64,000 bases of DNA from Porodaedalea pini (GCA_002794775.1 NBAY01000020.1:248001-312000); one strand, 5' to 3'; positions 44,601 through 56,288 are shown, counted from the first letter of the stretch. Notes: a model not told the origin generated them from the letters alone. Made by a program: numbers and translations.

Positions 44601-44757
44601 CGCCTGATCGAGGTCGGAGGTGGATCAGTGCCGTGCATTGAAAGCGCAAGAAATGGAGCTCCGCGCACCGACAATGCAGACATGCTTTACTCCTGCTTTT
44701 CACCCTACGCGTTGATGAGCCCTCCCCAAACTGCGAGAACTCTGTAACGAGCTCCAT
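41604..44757 (-). CDS. Zn2Cys6 transcription factor with fungal-specific TF domain
   Basis: Starts MELVTEFSQFGEGSSTRRVK. The binuclear zinc cluster is assembled across three exons: exon 1 (44,757-44,669) ends KACLHC-Arg(CG), a 13-nt microexon (44,603-44,591) supplies the RRRKM part, and exon 3 from 44,476 continues RCDGVKPSCFQC and ECEYDDG. Together these give the full C-X2-C..C..C-X2-C..C pattern. A short coiled segment (LYERLAILEKRFRDLQAAK) and an Asn/Ala repeat follow. The fungal-TF middle homology region comes later (CILLWGAHFSPIKPLHARKE, then ATYFFAEGRALEGSYHANTA). Further exons run through VCSQHG-like loops to a short last exon (NIEAQKIASV, stop 41,604). Interior exon boundaries around 43,560-43,740 are the least certain. 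The target pathway is unknown. Confidence 0.82.
44591..44603 (-). other. 13-nt microexon completing the Zn2Cys6 motif
   Basis: GCGCCGGAAAATG is preceded by GATCAG and followed by GTGAGC. Including it restores C-X2-C-X6-C spacing and the reading frame; skipping it deletes the basic residues of the cluster. Confidence 0.75.
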
Positions 44758-47700
44758 CGCGCACTGGCGATTGACGCGCATTAGTACGTGTAGACGCTCA
44801 CGGTGAATATATAGGACATACGCGAGACTGAATTCAACGACGTCGTCAAGCAACTCGCCTAGCAAGCGGCAATGGTGAAAGAGACGGGTGTTGGAGAACG
44901 TGGGGGTCCAGTATGAGAGGCCAGGATGGAGGCATGGCAGCGCCGGAGGAGTGAGGCTTATAAACGAGTCAGGAGCACTGGTATTCGTTTAGTTGCGATT
45001 AGATTAGCTTCGGAGGGCGATCTCGGGTTTCAGTTTTAAGGGTCCAGCTTCTCTTCCTTCCATATCCGGTCTGATCCCACATCTCAGAAGCTGACGAATC
45101 CGGCCTCTAAGCAGACCACTTAGACGCCCGAAAAGGGTGGAACTCGTCATTCTGTTTACTCAGCTCCCCGCTAAAAATATGCAATTATTTAAGAACTTCT
45201 GTGCATTCGACTAAGGAGTATTCTTGGTCACGATCAGGAACTTACCTGGATCTTTACTTGTCTGAAAGATAGTCAGCATTCAAAAAAGAGGCAAATTACA
45301 CAAGATAGAGAGCCCCAAGGCTCTTTCGGATCGACTTCCAACCAAGCGCAAAATAGAAACCAGTTTCTGAATGTCTGAGTGCAGCATCACTGTCAAAGTG
45401 CGGTGAAGCGGTGGTGCCCCGAGGACAGAGCGCCACGTGCACCACGTGTGTGATCGGCAGAATCTCCTACTCCGGACGCGCGCCACAGCATGGTCTTTAA
45501 CGGAGTCCGAACCAGGATCTCTGATTTGCCGACAACTGCTCTGCTTTACCTTCCCTTGAAGCTCTGCTCGATGTCGTCTGCAAGACGAAACAAATCCAAA
45601 TTACGGACTCTTGCTAGCACTGGATACTTTGCTCTTATCTCAGATTTTTACGATTTTTGCACCTCCCTCGGAGTATTTTGTAACATCCCGTTCTCCTCGC
45701 GCTGGCTTCAGTTGGCCCCTGAAAATACTCGTCTTGTCCATAAATCGACTAGTTTACAAATCCTCGCCGAACCCCCGAATGCTGTTAATAATGTACTTGT
45801 GCCGATTACTATCTGACGGTCGACTCCGGTCTTGCTTCTTCTGAGCTTGCGTCACTATTCTCTGTGCGGCTGCAATTAAGCAAAAAAAATGTTTTTGAAC
45901 TAAACTTTCACATTATTATTTCCACGTGGTTATATTTCCTCCCTTTCGATTTACGATTGCTCCCTTGCCTTGCCATGACATCCTTTTTCTGGCTGGCTTG
46001 CGTGATCAGATCAAGAGCGGCTCGAGCAGTACAAGAGATTCAAAGTCAGATAGCAATGGAGCTTGGCTGACGAAAGTGCACCTAAGGACGCAATACTAGT
46101 ACTGTCGGGTCGGCTTCTTGGCGTCATGTCGCTTGACGGCGATCCGGTGCTTCAGGCTCACCCCCAGTTTTGAGAGCCTGTGCCTGGGATCCGAGCAATA
46201 AAGGGTCCTGATCTGGACAATGACATTAGTATTGCTTCAAAATATTACTGGTATCGATCTATTTCAAAGCCTGGATGCGGACTCGGTGAATGCTAGGCCT
46301 ATGGAAGGAAAAATCGCGCGCTTTACTCGCAAATCCTGCATAGATTCAAATCCGGGCTAAGCTGCCCGAGCGGCTCAGCAATATGTTTCTTCTCAAGAGC
46401 ATGGCTATGTCATCAACAGAAATTAAGCGAGTTAATCGTGGTCGTGGCGCGGTGCAAAATTCCAACCCTGGCAGATGCGCATCGACAATGGCGCTGCTTA
46501 GGCAATTCGCAACAAACTCATTTCTGTCTCTGATCTACACATTCTGAGGGACCCAGAAACGCATAGTGAGTGAAAATAAACGTTCCATACGTTCAATCGA
46601 TATCACTCAAGCGAGTCCCTTCATTGACCCTTCCAGTATCAACCCAAATTGCTAACAAGCAGCCCTCCCCGACTAGTCTGGGACCTTCAAGAGACCTTTT
46701 GTAAAACCGAGGTTTAAATCACATAAGGTCGATCGGAAAAAAAGGCACAAAGCTATGCCTGAATTTTAGTCACTCCCCAGCAGTCGCTCAATTCCTAGGG
46801 GAGCTTACATTCACGGGCGCGCAAATCTCGCCATGCCGCATTTGTGTACCATTATGTAATAATAAAAGAAGCATTCGGAAATGATATCGACTTTTCCGAA
46901 GATTTTCTCTGACTTCACCTCCTCTCGGCAAAAAATCCGTATGCTTGCAGTGGAACGGTCATCCTAGTGCTGTTCCTGCACGTATTTTACCCCCGCGGCA
47001 TTCCGAGTCCTCTCAGGCTGTCGGCTGCGTTTCTCGTGCTTTGACACGTCCTTACCCTTATGCTTGTTGAATACGGTTTATAAAAGTCCAAGACGGATAC
47101 GCGAAGCCCTATTCATACCGTCATTAATCTTCTTGACGCGGTATGCACCGCGTTGCTTATCGCTGACTCTGCGGTGTCGGTCTAGTCCGACGCCAGGTAG
47201 TCGCGGATTAACACATTGATTCGGCGAGACAGGCGATAATAATCAGGACATGAAGCTCATAATGTAGCCGTTTCTCATGCAACCTCTTCAAGCTCATGGA
47301 TGTGACCAGTCGCTTTTTAAATTGACCGTGCATGCTCTGGCCGACGTGCCGGACAACAAGGATGATATTCGGAAGTCTGGGCCAAGGAAGTCGCGTATGT
47401 CTGGAAATGTTTTGGTCCCGGATGAGAGGACGATTGTGAGTATTATATATGTACCTATGAGGGTTGTTGTCTTACTTACACCTACACTCTTAAGAGATCG
47501 TCCACCGACACAACCTATCTACGTCGCGTCGACTTTCTCCTCCATTATCGTGTAGGCCATCGATCCCAGTACCTGTCGAGATCGAGTTTGATGCTACTGT
47601 CATAAATTCCAGACTCTCAATGGTCTGACTGTCTTGATAGGCGCTGTTTTATCTCTGCGCACATCGCCCATTATCCATCGCCACCATTTGCTTATGCACT

Positions 47701-48796
47701 CAAACTTGTATGTCTCGAATATCGGCGAAGGACTCGGAATGTTAACTCAGACTCTAAGGTGACATCTCTCGCTTGAAAGCGTCCCGTCTATTCTGACTCA
47801 TCAGGTAAATAGCAATCTTAGAAACGCTACCCTTGGTCATCTTTATTTGTTTATTTTTTCCTTAGCGACTCTAATTCTTCACTGATGGACTTCACTGAAA
47901 ATAATACCTAGCGCTTGTCTGCTATCGCCGCAAACTCGCCTACCTTAGTGGCCGTATTGCTCATTCTTTCCCTCACGTCCCTCTAATCCCCGTGATACGG
48001 TCTCATTCGGCCAGGCACTTCGTGTATGACGAACGTACTAGAATACCGACGAGAAAGGACTTGGTTCCACCGCATCTTCCGTGACAAGAATTCGCTTATT
48101 CGTGTGCGCTTCTGACTTCCGCGCTCAAGGTTCATCGGATATCATCATCTGGCGCCACATTTTGCAAGATTGTATTCTGATGCTTTGAAATTCTTGCGTT
48201 CTTCTTTCACAAAGACGAATGAAATTATCCAGAGTGTTTATTGCGTACGGGAGGCATCGGAAGGCTTCGTCGTGCAAAGCTATGACGAGATTCTATCTCA
48301 GGAGCATTAATATTGACGGTCTTGTCCTAATTGCATACCGTATAAGTCAAAATAGGATACTCGGGCCTACGCTAACTCGTCTTGGCCATTATGTTCTAAG
48401 TTTGCTTTCTGTCTTTATATTGCCGAAGTATCCAAATCCCTACACTTTGCTCAGCTGGATGTATGAAAAACAAAACGGCCCTCTACTTTGCTACTTCCTT
48501 GATATCTTTACCCGTTCTGCGAGTGACCTCGGTGATACTAGACCTTCAGGAAGATTTATCGCTATCGGTTGAGAACCACAAGTCAGACGTGCCTGCTTCT
48601 CTTACGACTTGGGCCCACGGCTCGCAGGATGGGTTTGCGAGACCACCAACAGGTGTATTGATCATATATCAAATGCAAACACAAGGCTAATCTGTGTTTT
48701 CTGGAAGTCTAATCTCAGCTCTGATGGCAAAATTGAACGCTTTGCTCTATTCCCTAAGATAAGTTATCGCCGACATTCACTGTCCCGCCGGCTTTT
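44758..48796. other. About 4 kb gene-poor interval
   Basis: No supported gene. A short coding-like stretch lies at 47,300-47,435 (LTVHALADVPDNKDDIRKSG..LVPDERTI followed by GTGAGT) and could be a single exon; flanking exons were not found. A tRNA-B-box-like sequence at about 45,510-45,560 (minus strand) was rejected as a tRNA gene. Confidence 0.4.
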
Positions 48797-50145
48797 AGAG
48801 TCGAGTTTGCTGGTACGCGACTGCCTCTTACGCGTCAGCTTCCCGACTCTGCGACACTGAGGCACATTAATGACATCTTTGCCAGCTCTCCTCTGCAGCT
48901 TTTCCAGATTCTCGTTTCAAATTCAGACTCGTTCAATGCACAATCGCTATTTTACAGTTTAATTAATCAAGAAACTGAGAGCTTGCGCGCTTCGAAGGGT
49001 GGCGCGAGCGGCAACAAGGTACGACTGAGGCAGATTCATTGTAGAGCACAATGGTGCAAGGTGCATAGTGAAAGCTGCTTTGCCTCAGCAAATCGAATAG
49101 TGCAACATATAAATTTCCAACAGACAGCTGTAAGTTTCTACAATTACCAAAGTATCCCAGTTTCTCGTAGCATCTGCTATCGTGCACCCCAAGCCGTTAA
49201 TCAAGGTCTTACATTGTCATCAATATGCGCTCGAACTTCCTCTCCGTTGCTGCCTTGACCTTCGCTAGTCTATTTGCCGCTGTCCAGGCAGATGGTACCA
49301 CGACGGTAAGCCTTCATCATAAGGAATTTTCTTAACTTCCATGCAGACTTCTGACCACATTCAACTCGTCTTAAGTGGAACGCACTTTTCACAAACAGCT
49401 CTGGCTACCAGTTCCTCAACGGAAACATGGATGGCTCGAAGGTCCAGACACAATCCCAGGCCAGGTATGTACACTACTACTCTTCGCGAAGTCTGTGAAC
49501 ACACAAGATATTCATATTGATGCCTTGCGATTTTCTCACAGTGTCGCCGAAGTAGCGGCCAACAGCATTAAGGGAGAGCGCTTCTCATGGGGTGGAAACG
49601 ACTCTTATGTCGCCAGCCAGTATCACGAAGGCCATTTCATCGGCTATGACGCTAGTTCCAATGAGTTTCACTCGGACTTCTCGCAGACCCACTTTGATGC
49701 GCTCGTTAAAATAGAGCTGAACAGCAACGGAACCCAGGCCAGTTTGTGCAATTCCGCCAACTGTATCGGTGCAGGGGGTGCACGTAAGTCTTCGTCTTCT
49801 TCCTATGCATAGCGTTCGTGTACTAAAATCACCATTCGAAAGAAACAACCGACAAGTACATGTGGTGGGTTGAGCAGGTCACGGAGGCTTAGAATGAAAC
49901 ACGCAATGATCGTATAGGATGTTAGATTTGACGTATATGCTATATATCAGGGAATGTGTAATGTCGAATTTGATAGGCTCAGCTAAGGGACGCTTACTAC
50001 TTTCATTTATTTATTATACGCATGAATAAAGTCTGGGTATTATGGGTAATAGCCGTAGGTTGATACGCGTCACACCTCAGTTGCAAACCTGCTGGAGCAT
50101 GATTCTGCTTTATAAAAATTAGGTGTGAAGATCTGATACTCGCCC
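48797..50145 (+). repeat. Segmental duplication, copy 1 (gene plus flanks)
   Basis: Corresponds to 53,752-55,107: about 430 bp of 5' flank (GAGTTTGCTGGTACGCGACT onward), the secreted-protein gene, and 3' flank to ATTCTGCTTTATAAA. Small indels and substitutions occur throughout, more in the 3' flank than in the exons. Confidence 0.85.
49225..49892 (+). CDS. Small secreted protein, paralogue 1
   Basis: Four exons: 49,225-49,305, 49,376-49,464, 49,542-49,783 and 49,843-49,892, about 153 residues. A clear signal peptide (MRSNFLSVAALTFASLFAAV, cleavage near QA-DG) precedes a mature domain: NALFTNSSGYQFLNGN, ERFSWGG, YHEGHFIGYDASSNEFHSDF, FDALVKIEL, a two-cysteine segment CNSANC, and a tryptophan-rich tail KYMWWVEQ. 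The intron 1 acceptor is TTAAG at 49,375; using the earlier CAG would put the exon out of frame. No family is recognised; aromatic-rich secreted proteins like this are common in fungal secretomes. A near-identical paralogue lies 5 kb downstream. Confidence 0.78.
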
Positions 50146-51602
50146 TTACATCACAGGTCCAACGCCTCATTTTTCCGCCTGTAATTGTGCGAAGCGAGCT
50201 AGAAAATTATATGGTCACTGCCAGAAAGTTTAGTAAATGTCCGCAAGGCTTACCAAACAGATTTGCTCGCCCGACTGGACTCTCCGCTGCCAATATTGAC
50301 GCCGGAAGACCCATGTACCTTAACCAAGTGAATGGATAGGCGGATACAGAGTATGCTGTGCAGAGCGGCCTGAGGTCTACGAGTTGTTTCAGCCAATGTT
50401 TAGCACGGGATCACACACAGTTGACAAAGACATACACAGCGCCATAGAAAGGTGGAGGCCAGTACAAAGAATGAAACTCAAAAACACCCCTCTGACTCAA
50501 TCACATTGCTCACAGAGGCAAGCACAGTTACTAAAGCATTTGCAAGAGTGACAGCTAGAAATCTGTTAGAACACAGCTTGTTGAACAATAACTTGATGGG
50601 TTTACTCATCATGCAGGAATGGTAAACCAATCTTTTTCACAAAGTTAATCAGTGTGACTTGTCTATCTCCATGATGGTTTCCATATTTACCATCTCTAAG
50701 CAGTGCAATCCCAAGTTTCATATTTGAGTTACGTATGGCCTTCGAATATCACAAGGTTTGATGATGTATAATCAGTCAACAGAAATTTCCATTCACAGAA
50801 CTTAGAATACTTCATCATTATGAGTGAAAGGAATACTTCATATAGGTTGTAGTCAACCACAGCGCTGAAATATTAGCACGGCTTCTTTCGGAATGGACAT
50901 ATGTCTACTAGCTTGTTGTAGAAGGAGAACAAGAAGTTGATCCAGCTCCTGCAGGGAGAAATGAGAGCACAGCCAGAGTCATACGGACGTGTGCCTGTTT
51001 CTGTACTAGAGCTATCAACTCACGGAAAGGCAAAGCAGTGAGAACCGCTGACACCCAAGCTTGGAATATCCTCAATGCAGGCTTGCGCAAGCGAAGACAA
51101 TAGTCGCCTTGAGTTCAATCAAGTCAGCTAGCTCGAGTATGCTTCGCCCACCGTACTCACAATGAAAAGGCCGACAAGAAATTTAGGGGGTTTTCTCCTT
51201 TTGTTCCCACGATATATAGCCAGATGCCTACAGGGTCATGTCTACGCACTTAACCAATGAACTAAAGCCGTTGGTTCAGTTGGTTCACCTCCGGAAAATT
51301 CAGCACAAAATGTACGATGATTCTAAAGAAGGAAAGCAATGTATGTGAATATTTGCCATAAGAACGAATGTAGAACCAAAAGACTTCACGTACATCCTAG
51401 TAGAATTCCAATTGGTCCACAAAGCTACATCATGCATTTTCAATTGTTGTAATGGGGATTTTGGAGTATGTCTAACAAATTCGATTACCTCAAAGTCACC
51501 CCAGAAGAAGATGGCAGCTGTGATTCCATGAGTGTGCAAGCATGCAATTCCACTGGGAGAACGAACCATATAAGAAAAGAGCATTTGCCAACAATGGGGA
51601 AT
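49893..51602. other. 3' flank and AT-rich interval, possible old transposon remains
   Basis: On the minus strand short coding-like stretches are seen: around 51,560-51,310 (AAIFFWGDFEVIEFVRHTPK) and around 50,680-50,610 (HGDRQVTLINFVKKIGLPFL). They are interrupted by stops and I do not recognise them. Their position beside a large foldback suggests, without proving, remains of a mobile element. Confidence 0.3.
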
Positions 51603-52456
51603 AACGGTTACAGCCATTTTCATAAGTCCTGCGACACGTGCATGTCACGTGAAATGAGCCGCGGTCTGAGCCCAAATGTTGAAAAATAGAATAAATGCTG
51701 ATTTTCTCTGTAAATTCTGCACAGTACCTGCTCATTAAGTACTCAAAAAAAAGGCATGGTTCTCAGGAGCAGAAATATGTAAAATAGGGAGCAATACATT
51801 GACTGTGTAGGCAGGTGGAGATCAAACAAGTGCAGCTGGTCTGTTCTCTCACACATTTCCACTGAGATTCAAAAATTATGGCTCCCCTACATCTACCTAT
51901 AAAATTCTTTCCTGTGTCTGTAAATTAAGTATATGACTATACAAAAATCTCCTGCAAGTTTGAAGCCAATCCATTCAGTATTCATGGTGCAGCAGCAAGA
52001 TTTGTGTTCTACTCTGCAAGACCTGTTGTGAGAAAAGGAGGGTGGAAAGAGCTTGAAGTGGAACACAAATCTTGCTGCTGCACCATGAATACTGAATGGA
52101 TTGGCTTCAAACTTGCAGGAGATTTTTGTATAGTCATATACTTAATTTACAGACACAGGAAAGAATTTTATAGGTAGATGTAGGGGAGCCATAATTTTTG
52201 AATCTCAGTGGAAATGTGTGAGAGAACAGACCAGCTGCACTTGTTTGATCTCCACCTGCCTACACAGTCAATGTATTGCTCCCTATTTTACATATTTCTG
52301 CTCCTGAGAACCATGCCTTTTTTTTGAGTACTTAATGAGCAGGTACTGTGCAGAATTTACAGAGAAAATCAGCATTTATTCTATTTTTCAACATTTGGGC
52401 TCAGACCGCAGCTCATTTCACGGTGTTGCAGGATTTATGAAAATGGCTGTAACGGA
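51603..52456. repeat. Near-perfect palindrome / foldback element (arms about 400 bp, 41-bp loop)
   Basis: 51,603-52,019 is the inverted copy of 52,061-52,456, with 41 bp between (52,020-52,060). Pairing is essentially continuous: for example GTTGAAAAATAGAATAAATG at about 51,678 is matched by CATTTATTCTATTTTTCAAC at about 52,373. The main difference is about 10 extra bases near 51,640 in the left arm. The outer ends carry TTTTCATAAGTCCTGCGACA and its partner. The only ORFs are short. Confidence 0.88.
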
Positions 52457-52458
52457 TT

Positions 52459-54150
52459 GCACGATAGCAGATGCTACTAGAAACTGGGATACTTAGTAGA
52501 AATTTACAGCTGTCTGTAGGAAATTATATGCTACACCATTCGTTTTGCCGAGACAAAGCAATTTTCACTATGCACCTTGCACCACCATGCTCTACAATGA
52601 ATCTGCCCCAGTCGTGTCTTGTTGCCGCTCGCGCCGCCCCTTCGAAGCGCGCAAGCTCTCAGTTTCTTGATGGAATCAAATTGCAAAATAGCGATTGCAC
52701 ATCAACCAAGTCTAAATTCAAAATAAGAATCTGGCAAAGCTACAGAGAAGAGCTGGCAAAGATACCATCAGTGTTCCTGAGCGCCGCAGAGTTGGGAAGC
52801 TGACGCGTAAGAGGCAGTCGTGTACCAGCAAACTTGACTGTCGTAGGTATGAAGCGACTATGATGTAGTTAAAAGGAAAAAGCTCACTGTCTCTTCAGTG
52901 TCCCTGTTCTGGCCAGGACGACTCGAGTGCAAAACTTAGACTCGGCTCGCTGGTACCCAGGATTTTCTACATCGTGAAGACGACCCGCCGGGCGCCACCG
53001 AGTCCCCACTGGTGTGCCGAAACTCCTTACAAAAGTGAGTCTTCCTTCTACAACACAATCCCTTGCGATGAGAACCACCTTGATGGATACTTGTATCAAG
53101 TAACACTTGATGCGAGGTGCAGCCTGCCAAAAGCTCGTTTTCAATGTCAGTAGGCACCTGCTCGCTCGCGCCTCGTATTTTTCATAAGTCTTGAGGCACG
53201 TGATTGTGTGATTTTCGTCACACTGAGTGTTTTTCTCTCGCTCTTGTTGTTATATGAAAGCACTCGCAAAAATACGATTTTAGCGCTTAGATGAAGCAAA
53301 ACAGTCGAGATTTCATTAATATTGAGATATGGTAAAATTTGCGTTTTGAGGGACCCAGTGTGACACAAATCACACAATCACGTGTGCCTCAAGACTTATG
53401 AAAAACACGGGGCTCATCATGTACGAACGAGCAGGTGCCTACTGGCATCGAAAACGAGCTTTTGGCAGGCTGCACCTCGCATCAAGTGTTAGGTGATACA
53501 AGTATTCATCGAGCCGGTTCTCATCGCAAGGGATTGTGTTGTAGAAGGAAGACTCACTTCTGTAAAGAGTTTCGGTACGCCAGTGGGGACTCGGTGATGC
53601 CCGGCGGGTCGTCTTCACGATGTAAAAAATCCTGGGCACCAGCGAGCCGAGGCTACCTTTTGCACTCGAGTCATCCTGGCCAGAACAGGGACACCGAAGA
53701 GACAGTGAGCTTTATCCTTTCAACCACATCATATTCGCTTCATCCCTACCAGACAGTCGAGTTTGCTGGTACGCGACTGCCTCTTACGCGTCAGCTTCCC
53801 GACTCTGCGGCGCTCAGGCGTGTTGATGACATCTTTGCTATCTCTCCTCTGCAGTTTTGCCAGATTCTTATTTTAGAATAAGACTCGGTTGATGCACAAT
53901 CGCTATTTTGCAATTTGATTCCATCAAGAAACTGAGAGCTTGCGCGCTTCGAAGGGTGGCGCGAGCGGCAACATCATCATGAGACGACTGAGGCAGATTC
54001 ATAATAGAGCACGATGGGTGCAAGATGCATAGTGAAAGCTGCTTTGTCTCAGCAAATCGAATGATGCAGAATATAAATTTCATACAGACAGCTGCAAGTT
54101 TCTACAATTACCAAAGTATCCCAGTTTCTCGTAGCATCTGCTATCGTGCA
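52459..54150. repeat. Large palindrome containing secreted-protein gene 5' flank, centred on a MITE
   Basis: 52,459-53,170 is the inverted copy of about 53,410-54,150. The left arm holds the 5' flank of the secreted-protein gene (TGCACGATAGCAGATGCTAC at 52,459) without the gene. The right arm leads directly into the intact gene at 54,189. The inner part of each arm (AGGTGCCTACTGGCATCGAA in the right arm) also occurs a third time at 55,565. The axis near 53,290 lies within the MITE. The left end sits 2-3 bp from the neighbouring foldback. Confidence 0.85.
53175..53408. mobile_element. MITE-like element, about 234 bp, with about 48-bp terminal inverted repeats
   Basis: Left end GTATTTTTCATAAGTCTTGAGGCACGTG (written in two parts: GTATTTTTCATAAG and TCTTGAGGCACGTG), continuing ATTGTGTGATTTTCGTCACACTG. 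The right end is its inverse, with CAGTGTGACACAAATCACAC and CTCAAGACTTATGAAAAACA. No coding capacity. No clear target duplication was seen, perhaps because the flanks are themselves inverted copies. Confidence 0.7.
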
Positions 54151-55107
54151 CCCCAAGCCGTTAATCAAGGTCTTACATTGTCATCAATATGCGCTCGAAC
54201 TTCCTCTCCGTTGCTGCCTTGACCTTCGCTAGTCTATTTGCCGCTGTCCAGGCAGATGGTACCACGACGGTAAGCCTTCATCATAAGGAACTTTCTCAAC
54301 TTCCATGCAGACTTCTGACCACATTCAACTCGTCTTAAGTGGAATGCACTTTTCACAAACAGCTCTGGCTACCAGTTCCTCAATGGAAACATTGACGGCT
54401 CAAAGGTCCAGACGTCATCCCAAGCCGGGTATGTATTCGCTATACACTACTACTCTTCGCGAAGTCTGTGAACGCACAATTCATGCTGACGCCTTGCGAT
54501 TTTCTCACAGTGTCGCCGAAGTAGCGGCCAACAACATCAAGGGAGAGCGCTTCTCATGGGGTGGAACGGACTCTTATGTATCCAGCCAGTATCACGAAGG
54601 CCATTTCATCGGCTATGACGCTAGTTCCAATGAGTTTCACTCGGACTTTGCGCAGACCCACTTTGATGCGCTCGTTAAGATAGAGCTGAGCAGCGACGGA
54701 AACCAGGCCAGCTTGTGCAACTCCGCCAACTGTATCGGTGCAGGGGGCGAAAGTAAGCCTTCGTCTTCTTTGTATGCATGGCATTCGTGTACTAAAATCA
54801 TCATTCGAAAGAAACGACCGACAAGTACATGTGGTGGGTCGAGCAGATCCAGGAGGCTTAAGTTAGGATGAAACACGCAATGATCGTATAGGATGTTAGA
54901 TTTGACCTTTATACTGTATATCAGGGAATGTGTAATGTCGAATTTGATAGGCTCAGCTAAGGGATGCTTACTACTTTTTATTTATATATTTATTTATACA
55001 CATGAATAAAGTTTGGGTATTATGGATGATAGCCGTGGTTTGATGCGTCTCACCTTAGTTGCGAACCTGCTTGAGCAAAATTCTGCTTTATAAAGAGTAG
55101 GTGTGAT
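53752..55107 (+). repeat. Segmental duplication, copy 2 (gene plus flanks)
   Basis: Same unit as 48,797-50,145, in direct orientation. Its 5' flank is also the right arm of the large palindrome, so the 5' flank exists three times in 5.4 kb, one copy inverted. Confidence 0.85.
54189..54861 (+). CDS. Small secreted protein, paralogue 2
   Basis: Same four-exon structure as 49,225-49,892: exons 54,189-54,269, 54,340-54,428, 54,511-54,752 and 54,812-54,861. The signal peptide MRSNFLSVAALTFASLFAAV is identical. The mature protein differs at scattered positions (for example SSQAG for QSQAS, GGTDSYVSS for GGNDSYVAS) and ends KYMWWVEQIQEA. Most core residues and both cysteines are conserved, suggesting continued selection after a fairly recent duplication. 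Function is unknown. Confidence 0.78.
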
Positions 55108-55916
55108 ACATTTTCTCTCGCTCCTCCATGGCCGCCGTATCGCGCACTAAGTTCATATTGTATCGCTCTCGTCACGTCTCAAATGTCAGCGCACGCAGAT
55201 GATGAGCCAAGCGGCACCTGTGGAAAGCATGTAGTTCGTCACATGTAATCTTGAGCGACTACGCCTGATTCGAAGGCAAAGAAAGGCAACCGCTACTTTT
55301 CACACATTTCAATTTCAAAGCATATAAAATCTTTAGCCTCGATGGGCAAAGTGGCGAACGATACGCGCGAATTTACTTTGCTCTAACTGACTTGCAGGTA
55401 ATGATCAATGAGTGCTGAATAGTCAATTTCTGCAGAAGGTAGAATGTGCGAGTCAGCAACCAATTCAAGAACCAGCCGAGATGAAAAAGAGGCAACGGAG
55501 ATTGATTCAGAGAGAAGATTGACGCCTTAGTCCTAGGACTGAGGCGCATCACACGCGAGCGAGCAGGTGCCTACTGGCATCGAAAACGAGCTTTCGACAG
55601 GCTGCACCTCGCGTCAAGTGTTAAGTGATACAAGTATTCATCAAGCCGATTCTCATCGCAAGGGATTGTGTTGTAGAAGGAAGACTCACTTCAGTAAGGG
55701 GTTTCGGCACGCCAGTGGGGACTCGGTGATGCCCGCGGGTCGTCTTCACGATGTAGAAATTCTTGGGCACCGGCGAGCCGAGGCTACGTTTGCACTCGAG
55801 TCATCCTGGCCAGAACAGAGATACCGAAGAGACAGCGAGCTTTATCCTTTCAGTGAACCACATATTATTCACGCTATCTATACAAGACAGGAATTCGTTT
55901 GTGACACTACAGCGTC
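54862..55916. other. 3' flank and third copy of the palindrome-arm repeat
   Basis: After the duplicated 3' flank (to about 55,107) there is about 450 bp of unique sequence, then the repeat at 55,556-55,870. The end of the TFB5 gene follows at 55,917. No gene is seen. Confidence 0.5.
55556..55870 (+). repeat. Third copy of the palindrome-arm repeat
   Basis: GAGCAGGTGCCTACTGGCAT through AGACAGCGAGCTTTATCCTT matches 53,430-53,735 (plus) and 53,160-52,884 (minus) with scattered differences. It ends just short of the TFB5 stop codon. No coding role is apparent. Confidence 0.75.
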
Positions 55917-56288
55917 TTACTGCTGGTCAAGGCTATACGTGTTCTTCTCGAGCTTCGCGGGAGTTAGCACAAGTCTAATCGAAACAAAGCCAACATGACG
56001 CGCACCTCGTTCTCGAGCTGCTTGCGCACTCTATACTCTTCATCCGCCTTGATCACAACGTGAAAGTCATCCAAATCCTCAACGATGAAGCTCTGCTTTT
56101 CGTTCAGCGAGAGTAAAATCTGCTTGACTGCTGCGTCACTGCATGGGAAGTTGAGGTTAAGCTTGAGAACGAAAGAGACGTTGTCGATAGTACCATGTGA
56201 GAAGGATGCCTGTTGCAGTATAAACCGTGAGCAGTCTATTCGACAACGGAGACAGTGTCGCGACGGACAAACCTTTGATGGCCTTCAT
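55917..56288 (-). CDS. TFB5: TFIIH subunit 5 (Tfb5/TTDA family)
   Basis: A 66-residue protein in four exons: 56,288-56,273 (16 nt), 56,209-56,194 (16 nt), 56,138-56,006 and 55,952-55,917. The joined frame begins MKAIKGILLTC, continues AAVKQILLSLNEKQSFIVED then LDDFHVVIKA, and ends ELEKNTYSLDQQ. This matches the small alpha/beta fold of Tfb5, which stabilises TFIIH through Tfb2 and is needed for nucleotide excision repair. The length is normal for the family (about 65-75). All introns are GT..AG; the last has a GTGCTAAC branch site just before its acceptor. An upstream in-frame ATG at 56,351 would add 21 residues, but the family normally starts at MKAIKG-type sequence. Exons are too short for ordinary ORF scans. 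Confidence 0.82.

Noticed and set aside
45505..45565. tRNA-like sequence on the minus strand (GCAAATCAGAG..GGTTCGGACTCC)
   Set aside because: The B-box-like part is good, but no 5' acceptor half pairs with AAAGACC and the T-stem does not pair. Not called as a tRNA gene or SINE; tRNAscan-SE would decide.
46330..46380. AGATTCAAATCCGGGCT resembling a tRNA T-arm
   Set aside because: No matching acceptor stem or anticodon arm.
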